Below are positions 46,189-52,219 of a DNA stretch of 52,219 nt, one piece after another. The notes beneath the pieces were generated by a model. That model was not told where the DNA came from, did no database searches, and worked only from the letters and a program-made list of their open reading frames with translations. The DNA is taken from positions 1 to 52,219 of the forward strand of contig NZ_JAJAYI010000011.1 of NCBI RefSeq assembly GCF_026786305.1, written 5' to 3'. The translations under genes and the position numbers were made by a program. Within the stretch, counting starts at the first letter, position 1, and the number at the start of each line of letters is the position of its first letter. Source of the DNA: Cryobacterium sp. GTDB lineage: Bacteria; Actinomycetota; Actinomycetes; Actinomycetales; Microbacteriaceae.

Positions 46189-47944
46189 TGCGCTCGGTCC
46201 GGGTCGATGGGGCTTGTTGGCTGGAGGGTCGGACTCTGCGAATTGACTGCGTTTTCTGGGCCAGTCCCACCGGCTGCGGGCCAGCGGATGCCGCGCTCAC
46301 GTCGATCAGAATATCCTCCACGTCTTCGGCCTCCCGTTGAAATGCCGACTCCGACGTTGATTCCGACTCGACGGCCGCAAAGCGGGCCCGATCGATGCCG
46401 GTCTCCGTGCCGAGCGGATGATTCGGCAGGAGCGACACTGTGAGCAGGGTCACGAGGGCCAGCGGTGCGCTGATCAGAAAGATCGTGCCGACTCCGGAAC
46501 CGTAGGCCGTTTCCACGATGATGCGCAGCACGTCGGGCAGAAGAGTGACCTGCGGAATGACGCCGTCGCCGAGCAGCCGGCCGGCATCCGCTTGATGGGT
46601 CGGGCTGAGGTGGCCGACGCTGTTCGTGATCTGCGTCGCGACGACACTTCCGAGTATCGACCCCATCACCGAGACGCCGATCGCACCACCCAGGCTGCGG
46701 AAGAAGGTCACCGAGCTCGTGGCCACGCCGAGGTGCCTCACCTCAATGGTGTTCTGCACGACCAGAACGAGGTTCTGCATGACCATGCCCACGCCGGCGC
46801 CGAGAATGAACATGTACACGCCGACGAAGACGAGGCTCGTGTGTACATCGAGGGTGCCGAGCAGGGTCGTGCCGACGAGCATGAGCACCGAACCGGACAC
46901 CATGATCGACTTCCAGGTTCCGCGCCGACTGATCACGGTGCCGAACAGAGTTGACGAGATCAGCAAGCCGCCCATCATCGGGATGGTGAGCAGGCCTGAC
47001 TGGGTGGGCGTGGCGCCACGGGCGAGTTGCATGTACTGGCTGAGAAAGACCGAGGTGCCGAACAACGAGACGCCGACCGCGAGGCTCGCGACGGTCGCGA
47101 GGCTGAAGGTGCGGTTGCGAAACAGGCTGAGTGGAATGATCGGCTCCGGGGCACGAAACTCGACGATGACCGCCGCGATGAGCACAACGACGGCGCCGAT
47201 CACCATGGCGAACGAGGTCAGCGACAGCCACTCGAACTGCGAACCGGCCAGGGTCACCCAGATCAGCAGCAGCGAGACGCCACTCGTGATGAGCGCGGCG
47301 CCGAGGTAATCAATGCTCACGACCCGCTTCACCCGGAGCGGCAGGTGCAGAGTGCGCTGCAGCAGCACGATCGCGACGATCGCCACGGGGAGGGCGATGA
47401 AGAAATTCCAGCGCCAGCCGAAGGTGTCCGTCACGACGCCGCCGAGCAGCGGGCCGCCGATGGTGCCGAGGGCCATGACCGCGCCAAACAGGCCGGCGTA
47501 CCGGCCGCGCTCCCGGGGGCTGATGATGTCGGCCATGATGATCTGGCTCAGGGCCACGAGACCGCCGGCGCCGAGGCCCTGCAGCACCCGGAACGCGATG
47601 AGCGTGCCCGCATCCTGCGACAAGCCGGCGAGTGCACTGCCGATTACGAACACGGCGAGGGCCAGCTGAATGAGCAGCTTGCGATTGAACAGGTCGGCGA
47701 ACTTGCCCCAGATCGGCGTGCTGACCGTCGTGGCCAGCAGCGTCGCCGTGACAACCCAGGTGTAGGCGGACTGCGAGCCCTTGAGATCACTGAGAATGAG
47801 CGGTAGCGACGTGCTCACGACGGTGTTGGCCAGAATCGACACGAACATGCCCAGCAGCAGGCCCGACAGGGCTTCGAGTACGTGCCGATGCGTCATCGAG
47901 CCCGCGGTGACCGGTTCTCGAACTGTGCGGCTGGCGCGGCTCAT
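46181..47944 (-). CDS. DHA2-family (EmrB/QacA) multidrug efflux transporter
   Basis: 587 aa, 14 predicted membrane segments, proton-driven export of drugs or toxic metabolites. Motif A is WGKFADLFNRKLLIQ, motif C-like GAVMALGTIGGPLLGGVV in segment 5, and the opening LSGLLLGMFVSILANTVVSTSLP carries the segment 1 motif typical of EmrB. A C-terminal soluble tail of about 80 residues follows the last segment. I start it at 47944; an upstream in-frame extension would cross its own operator. First gene of the operon with marR. Confidence 0.88.
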   Translation of the reverse strand: MSRASRTVREPVTAGSMTHRHVLEALSGLLLGMFVSILANTVVSTSLPLILSDLKGSQSAYTWVVTATLLATTVSTPIWGKFADLFNRKLLIQLALAVFVIGSALAGLSQDAGTLIAFRVLQGLGAGGLVALSQIIMADIISPRERGRYAGLFGAVMALGTIGGPLLGGVVTDTFGWRWNFFIALPVAIVAIVLLQRTLHLPLRVKRVVSIDYLGAALITSGVSLLLIWVTLAGSQFEWLSLTSFAMVIGAVVVLIAAVIVEFRAPEPIIPLSLFRNRTFSLATVASLAVGVSLFGTSVFLSQYMQLARGATPTQSGLLTIPMMGGLLISSTLFGTVISRRGTWKSIMVSGSVLMLVGTTLLGTLDVHTSLVFVGVYMFILGAGVGMVMQNLVLVVQNTIEVRHLGVATSSVTFFRSLGGAIGVSVMGSILGSVVATQITNSVGHLSPTHQADAGRLLGDGVIPQVTLLPDVLRIIVETAYGSGVGTIFLISAPLALVTLLTVSLLPNHPLGTETGIDRARFAAVESESTSESAFQREAEDVEDILIDVSAASAGPQPVGLAQKTQSIRRVRPSSQQAPSTRTERNE

Positions 47945-47959
47945 GCGACTCCTCAGTGA

Positions 47960-48001
47960 TTGACAGCTATCAACGATAATCGAGTAGTTGATGAATGTCA
48001 A
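47960..48001 (-). promoter_or_regulatory. Nested 42-bp dyad and overlapping promoter of the efflux-marR operon
   Basis: TTGACA-N4-TCAAC, 12 bases, GTTGA-N4-TGTCAA: two nested inverted repeats with perfect symmetry of spacing. On the minus strand TTGACA (48001-47996) with a 17-base spacer and TATCGT makes a good -35/-10 pair inside the dyad. This is a very probable MarR operator. The remaining 337-base gap to rplJ also holds the L10 leader. Confidence 0.75.
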
Positions 48002-48200
48002 CCACCTTGAGCTGCCGATGAGCTGATGCCGCCGCCCTGCGATTTGCACGCGTCTGAAACCTGCCGTACAGTTACTCTCAGCCACAGACCGCCGGTTGCT
48101 GCGCCATGTCGAAAGACACACGTGCAGACGAAGGTTCATTCACGTGAACGGCCCGCGCAGGTGTTCGAAGTTCAGTTACAGTCTTTTTGGATTGTTCCCC

Positions 48201-48231
48201 AAGCTCCGGCGCCCTGCGCTGGAGCTTTTTT
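48201..48231 (+). terminator. Attenuator-like hairpin in the rplJ leader
   Basis: AAGCTCC (48201-48207) and GGAGCTT (48221-48227) form a stem around CGCC...GCG, followed by TTTTTT. It sits 51 bases before the rplJ ATG, so it acts as an attenuator in the L10 leader rather than an end of gene. L10 binding to this leader is known as a control mechanism in other bacteria. Confidence 0.7.
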
Positions 48232-48281
48232 CATGTCTGCGCCCCGGGCTACCCGGCACATGATTATTAATGAGGAGCACC

Positions 48282-48797
48282 ATGGCGAACAAGGAAGCAA
48301 CGGTCGCCGAGCTTGCGGAGAAATTCGAAAGCTCGACCGCCGTTCTGCTCACCGAGTACCGCGGTCTCACTGTTGCGCAGCTCAAGAGCCTGCGCAAGTC
48401 CATCAGTGAGGACGCCACGTACGCCGTGGTAAAGAACACGCTCACCAAGATTGCGGCCAACAAGGCCGGCATCACCTCGTTCGACGAGGAACTTGTCGGT
48501 CCGTCCGCTATCGCCTTCGTGCACGGAGACCCCGTCGCCGTCGCGAAGACCCTGCGTGCCTTTACCAAGGCAAACCCTCTCCTGGTGGTAAAGGGCGGTT
48601 ACTTTGACGGTAACCCGCTCACCGCAGCGGAGGTTGGCAAACTTGCCGACCTCGAGTCCCGCGAGGTGCTGCTGGCCAAGCTGGCCGGCGCCTTCAAGGC
48701 ATCGCTGTTCGGAGCCGCTTATCTCTTTCAGGCACCGCTGTCGAAGGCTGTTCGCACCATCGACGCGCTGCGTGAGAAGCAGGAGTCCGCGAACTAG
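48282..48797 (+). CDS. rplJ: 50S ribosomal protein L10
   Basis: 171 aa. [20 protein letters not shown], the rRNA-binding [15 protein letters not shown] and VVKNTL, and the C-terminal helix [16 protein letters not shown] that carries L7/L12 dimers. The start at 48282 follows GAGGAGC; an ATG four codons upstream lacks a ribosome-binding site. Followed by rplL after 56 bases. Confidence 0.97.
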   Translation: MANKEATVAELAEKFESSTAVLLTEYRGLTVAQLKSLRKSISEDATYAVVKNTLTKIAANKAGITSFDEELVGPSAIAFVHGDPVAVAKTLRAFTKANPLLVVKGGYFDGNPLTAAEVGKLADLESREVLLAKLAGAFKASLFGAAYLFQAPLSKAVRTIDALREKQESAN

Positions 48798-48853
48798 GCA
48801 CCTGCCTGGTCCCCGCGGTTCACGAATTTTTAAGAAACTAGAAGGAGTACATC

Positions 48854-49237
48854 ATGGCAAAGCTTTCCACTGAAGACCTGCTCGAGCAGTTCAAGGGCCT
48901 GACCCTCATCGAGCTCTCCGAGTTCGTCAAGGCGTTCGAGGAGACCTTCGAGGTCACCGCTGCCGCTCCCGTGGCCGCTGCCGGAGCCGCTGGCCCCGCC
49001 GCCGCTGTTGAAGAGGTTGAAGAGCAGACCGCGTTCGACGTCATCCTTGACGCCGTTGGCGACAAGAAGATCCAGGTCATCAAGGTCGTGCGCGAGCTCA
49101 CCAGCCTGGGCCTCGGCGAGGCCAAGGCCGTTGTCGATGGCGCGCCGAAGGCCGTCCTCGAGGGCGTTGCCAAGGACGCTGCCGACAAGGCCAAGGCTTC
49201 CCTCGAAGAGGCCGGCGCCACCGTTACCCTCAAGTAG
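48854..49237 (+). CDS. rplL: 50S ribosomal protein L7/L12
   Basis: 127 aa stalk protein that recruits translation GTPases. N-terminal dimerisation domain [20 protein letters not shown], an Ala/Pro-rich hinge at 36-55, and the C-terminal domain with the signature [26 protein letters not shown] precedes the ATG. Confidence 0.98.
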   Translation: MAKLSTEDLLEQFKGLTLIELSEFVKAFEETFEVTAAAPVAAAGAAGPAAAVEEVEEQTAFDVILDAVGDKKIQVIKVVRELTSLGLGEAKAVVDGAPKAVLEGVAKDAADKAKASLEEAGATVTLK

Positions 49238-49240
49238 TCT

Positions 49241-49342
49241 GAGCCCCGCGAGGGGCTCTGATTGAGGCGTAGCCGGTCGGCTCCTGAGCCGACCGTGTGC
49301 GCAAGGGGCGTCGTTTCCGCAGGGAATCGGCGCCCCTTTTCT
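49241..49342 (+). terminator. Hairpins and terminator after rplL
   Basis: Three successive hairpins: GAGCCCC/GGGGCTC (49241-49258), CGGTCGGCT/AGCCGACCG (49274-49295), and AAGGGGCG (49303-49310) with CGCCCCTT (49331-49338) followed by TT-CTT. The last is the likely stop signal. Triple hairpins suggest strong insulation of the ribosomal operon from the convergent lacI-type gene. Confidence 0.75.
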
Positions 49343-49352
49343 TGTTGACTGG

Positions 49353-50417
49353 TTAAGACGAGCGACCCCGCGGGGCGCTCGTGGACGACCGAATGATCAG
49401 GGTGGTCGGCAGGACCAGCGAACCCGCTCGGCTCTCCGGGCCACCCACCTCGGAACGCGTGCTCGCGCGGAAACTCGTTTCGCCACGGGCTGCAAGTTCG
49501 GCGAGGAGGGTGCGCACGGCGCGTTCTCCCTGCGCCCGCGGGTGCTGCGCCAGGGTGGTGAGACGAAACATCTCGGCGTGCGGATGACCGTCGATGCCAA
49601 TCACGCTGAGCTCTGTGGGAACACTGATCCCCAATTCTCTCGCGGCCAGAATCAGCCCGAAGGCAATCTCATCGCTCGCGGCGAAGATGGCCGTGGGTCG
49701 CCGCCGCGGGTCTCCGAGCACGGCCAGGCCGCGGGCATAACCGCCGGGCATCGTGAATTCGCAGGCGTAGAAGCGTCCACTCACCGGGACGCCGACGGCC
49801 AGCATCGCATTGTGAAACCCCCGCAGGCGATTGCTGTGCACCTGAAAATCCATTTCGTCCGCCTGGCTGCCGCCCACGTGCACGATGTCGTGGTGCCCCA
49901 GGCTGAGCAGGTGCTCGGTCGCCAGCCGGGCCGCGGCTACGTCATCGATCTCGATCGTCGGAACGCCCCGGATCGGCCCGCCGATGCCGACCAGCGGGCG
50001 GCCGAGCCGGTGCAGGTGGTCGACTTCCTGTTCGCTCAGGGCGACGCCGACAGAGATGATGCCGTCGAATCGCTTGCGCGCCAAAAAGAAGTCGAAGACC
50101 CGGTCGCGTTCGGGGGACTCCGGCGGCAAGTTGTAGAGGGTCATGTCGTAACCCTGCGCGAGCAGTGCCCGTTCCAGGCTTTCGAGCACCTCGCCGAAGA
50201 ACCACCGGCTGATGAAGGGGATGATCACGCCAACACTTTGGGTGCGTCCGGTCACCAGACTCGCCGCATTGGGTGAAGCGACGTAGCCAATTTCGCGTGC
50301 AGCCGCGACGACCTTTTCGCGAGTCTCGGCCGAGACGTAGCCCCGGCCGCTGAGCGCCCGACTGGCGGTGGCCTTTGCCACGCCGGCAAGACGCGCGACA
50401 TCGCCGATAGCACTCAT
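49353..50417 (-). CDS. LacI-family transcriptional regulator
   Basis: 354 aa. DNA-binding headpiece at 1-57 (IGDVARLAGVAKATASRALSG, hinge helix NAASLVTGRTQSVGVI) and a periplasmic-binding-like sugar domain (IPFISRWFFGEVLESLERAL, AIFAASDEIAFGLI, VIGIDGHPHAEMF). Probably represses the divergent sugar-uptake gene by binding the two GGAA-type palindromes in the 321-base gap between them. Confidence 0.9.
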   Translation of the reverse strand: MSAIGDVARLAGVAKATASRALSGRGYVSAETREKVVAAAREIGYVASPNAASLVTGRTQSVGVIIPFISRWFFGEVLESLERALLAQGYDMTLYNLPPESPERDRVFDFFLARKRFDGIISVGVALSEQEVDHLHRLGRPLVGIGGPIRGVPTIEIDDVAAARLATEHLLSLGHHDIVHVGGSQADEMDFQVHSNRLRGFHNAMLAVGVPVSGRFYACEFTMPGGYARGLAVLGDPRRRPTAIFAASDEIAFGLILAARELGISVPTELSVIGIDGHPHAEMFRLTTLAQHPRAQGERAVRTLLAELAARGETSFRASTRSEVGGPESRAGSLVLPTTLIIRSSTSAPRGRSS

Positions 50418-50471
50418 ACGGCCTCCGTCCTTGGGGTCTATGCGTTCACATTAGCGTGCTCTCGCCCCGTA

Positions 50472-50485
50472 TGGAATCGGTTCCA
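50472..50485. promoter_or_regulatory. LacI-type operator 1
   Basis: TGGAATCGGTTCCA, a 14-bp near-perfect palindrome with central CG, 55 bases upstream of the lacI-type start. It matches the LacI-family half-site pattern seen in the second operator. Confidence 0.8.
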
Positions 50486-50615
50486 GTGATGCCCTTGATT
50501 TTCCGTCCAGTTCTTCACTAAAATTTGGTATCCGGCGGCAACGCTGTCGATATCTTTGCCATTTCGTTATGTTTGCGCACTTGCTATCCCCAAAAGGGTG
50601 ACGTAATTTATGGTC

Positions 50616-50629
50616 TGGAACCGGTTCCC
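50616..50629. promoter_or_regulatory. LacI-type operator 2
   Basis: TGGAACCGGTTCCC, perfect 12-bp core palindrome GGAACCGGTTCC, about 110 bases before the binding-protein start and 144 bases from operator 1. Two like sites at this distance would allow DNA looping. Confidence 0.8.
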
Positions 50630-50677
50630 GAATTCCAGCCGAACGCAGGCAGTGTCCAGCGCTCAACCGTCCTGATC

Positions 50678-50722
50678 AATCCGGCACGACTCAATCCGGC
50701 ACGACTCGATCCGGCAACACTC
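50678..50722 (+). repeat. Three tandem copies of a 15-bp unit in the 5' leader
   Basis: AATCCGGCACGACTC at 50678 and 50693, then GATCCGGCAACACTC at 50708, directly before the ATGAGGAG ribosome-binding region of the binding-protein gene. Apart from this repeat and the operators the gap holds no gene. Confidence 0.95.
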
Positions 50723-50738
50723 AATGAGGAGATACAAG

Positions 50739-52058
50739 ATGCGGACTTCCCTGCACCGTCGAATTACAGCACCCATCGCGATGGCGGCGATTGCTGGTCT
50801 GGCCCTGGCCGGTTGCTCCGGCGGCCCCGGGTCAACCACGAATGACGCCGGAGCGGAGGGCGACGGCGTCGTCACCGTCTACAGCACCATCGCAGACTTC
50901 GAAGCGGAACAGCTCGAAAAGTCCTGGGCTGACTGGGAGAAAGAAAACAACATCGACATTCAGTACGAATCGTCGAAGGAGTTCGAGTCTCAGATCTCCA
51001 TTCGTGCTCAGGGTGGCAATCCCCCCGACATCGGCATCTTTCCCCAGCCTGGCCTGTTGGCCGACCTGGCCAGCCGCAAGTTTATCAAGCCGGCCCCGGC
51101 GGCCGTTGAAGCGAACGTTGACGAATACTGGTCGGAGGACTGGAAGGCGTACGGAACCGTGGACGACGTCTTCTACGGCGCTCCGTTCAAAGCCAACCTC
51201 AAGGGCTTCATCTGGTTCTCGCCCGCCAAGTTCAAGGAATGGGGCGTCGAGGTACCCACGACCTGGGACGAACTCCTCACCGTGACCAAGACCATTCAGG
51301 AGAAGACCGGTGCGGCGCCGTGGTGTGCCGGATTCGGTTCCGGGGATGCCACCGGGTGGCCGGGAACGGACTGGGTCGAAGACCTCGTGCTGCGTCAGGC
51401 CGGCCCGGACGTCTACGACCAGTGGGTGGCCAATGAGGTTCCGTTCACCGATCCTGCCATCGCCGAAGCCTTTGACTCGGTCGGTGAGATCCTGCTCAAC
51501 CCGGACTACGTGAACGCCGGCTTCGGTGACGTCAAATCGATCAACAGCGTCCCGTTCGGTGACGTGGCTGCGCCCATCGTCGCCGGTACCTGCGCTCTGA
51601 CCCACCAGGCATCCTTCTTCGACGGGTTCCTCGGCGACGCCGGCGGCAAGGTCGGCCCGGACTCGGACATCTGGGCGTTCATGACGCCGTCGATCGAAGC
51701 CGGTGGCCAGGCCGTTGTCGGTGGTGGCGAGATCGTGGGTGCCTTCGCCGATGACGCGGACACCCAGGCCGTGCAGGAATACCTCTCCACCCCGGAGTGG
51801 GCCAACAGTCTCGTGTCGATCGGTGGCGGTATCAGCGCCAACTCGGGTGTCGACCCCGACCTCGTCGACAGCCCGATCCTCGCGGAATCGATCAGGATTT
51901 TGCAGGATCCCGACACCACGTTCCGCTTTGACGCCTCCGACCTGATGCCGGGTGCGGTAGGTTCCGGAACGTTCTTCAAGGGCATCGTCAGCTGGATCAA
52001 CGGAACTCCCACCTCCGAGGTGCTGACCAGCATCGAAGCAGGCTGGCCGTCAAGCTAG
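50739..52058 (+). CDS. Carbohydrate-binding lipoprotein (extracellular solute-binding family 1)
   Basis: 439 aa. Lipoprotein signal MRTSLHRRITAPIAMAAIAG with lipobox LAGC (C26), then a family 1 sugar-binding fold: EGDGVVTVYSTIADFEAEQL, ISIRAQGGNPPDIGIFPQPG, YGAPFKANLKGFIWF, and PWCAGFGSGDATGWPGTDW, which is close to alpha-glucoside/maltose-type binding proteins (AglE-like). I start at 50739 because GAGGAG lies eight bases before it; an ATG at 50724 overlaps that site. The permease genes of this transporter should follow beyond the window edge. Confidence 0.9.
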   Translation: MRTSLHRRITAPIAMAAIAGLALAGCSGGPGSTTNDAGAEGDGVVTVYSTIADFEAEQLEKSWADWEKENNIDIQYESSKEFESQISIRAQGGNPPDIGIFPQPGLLADLASRKFIKPAPAAVEANVDEYWSEDWKAYGTVDDVFYGAPFKANLKGFIWFSPAKFKEWGVEVPTTWDELLTVTKTIQEKTGAAPWCAGFGSGDATGWPGTDWVEDLVLRQAGPDVYDQWVANEVPFTDPAIAEAFDSVGEILLNPDYVNAGFGDVKSINSVPFGDVAAPIVAGTCALTHQASFFDGFLGDAGGKVGPDSDIWAFMTPSIEAGGQAVVGGGEIVGAFADDADTQAVQEYLSTPEWANSLVSIGGGISANSGVDPDLVDSPILAESIRILQDPDTTFRFDASDLMPGAVGSGTFFKGIVSWINGTPTSEVLTSIEAGWPSS

Positions 52059-52219
52059 ATCAGCACCACAGGCATGACCGGGTGTGCCCCCCCCCGCTAG
52101 ACACCGGCGGCCCACCGAGCCCAACAGGTGAGCGGTATAGACACCTTTTTTTTTGTTAGCGGGCCCCCCTGGGGGGCCACAGTGGTACTCCAAAAGAATA
52201 AGGTGTGCGCGGTAGTGTC
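52059..52219. other. Homopolymer-rich end of window
   Basis: Contains runs of nine C (from 52088), nine T (from 52145) and an arm pair GGCCCCCC/GGGGGGCC around one T at about 52170. No coding frame is visible. Such a mix is atypical of the rest and suggests either an intergenic terminator region or poor sequence at a contig end. Confidence 0.5.

Overview
The window is high-GC actinobacterial DNA. The family best supported is Microbacteriaceae. The evidence is the gene content and order: the hadA/hadB-like pair followed by murB, tRNA-Trp-secE-nusG-rplK-rplA, ramB divergent from aceB, PspC proteins beside a PspC-fused kinase, and a C50-carotenoid-type prenyltransferase/desaturase pair. The genus cannot be fixed from this sequence alone.

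Layout. 1-2839: 3' part of an osmoprotectant (OpuC/ProU type) ABC operon. 2840-6945: a decayed patch holding remnants of a SAM methyltransferase, an IS110-family transposase, an internally deleted short-chain dehydrogenase and a truncated MoeZ-type rhodanese, around one intact gene for an NhaA antiporter fused to a DsbA-like domain. 6954-12291: a minus-strand catabolic group (LysR regulator, MHS-type transporter, M20 carbamoylase, amidase). 12515-17124: a 54-aa membrane protein, PfkB kinase, HEAT-repeat protein, GNAT acetyltransferase, two MaoC-fold proteins and murB. 17139-21262: PspC envelope protein and a divergent PspC-kinase/LuxR-regulator pair. 21264-24365: ABC-2 exporter and an aspartate aminotransferase. 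24521-26814: lycopene elongase-like prenyltransferase and CrtI/CrtD-like desaturase. 27166-29967: tRNA-Trp, secE, nusG, rplK, rplA. 30032-34263: APC permease, cytosolic Cache protein, GntR regulator and an orphan OppD-like ABC protein that has lost every ATPase motif. 34535-37968: RamB and malate synthase. 38089-41030: photolyase, then a decayed SipW/alternate-signal-peptide locus. 41060-47944: quinone oxidoreductase, YqaJ-type nuclease, OmpR/histidine-kinase pair, MarR/DHA2 efflux operon. 48201-49342: L10 leader, rplJ, rplL, terminators. 49353-52058: LacI regulator divergent from a sugar-binding lipoprotein, with two operator-like palindromes between them. The last 160 bases are homopolymer-rich and look like a contig edge.

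Functional links that can be read from the sequence include the osmoprotectant uptake operon, the glyoxylate-cycle gene aceB with its known regulator RamB, and a self-controlled MarR/efflux unit under a nested 42-bp dyad. The carbohydrate uptake system probably continues beyond the window. The most unusual items are the motif-less ABC protein under its own AT-rich promoter with a TTTCGC/GCGAAA dyad, the Cache-GntR pair, the two patches of gene decay, and a 7-mer (GCATCCG/CGGATGC) that recurs far more often than expected in both coding and intergenic DNA.
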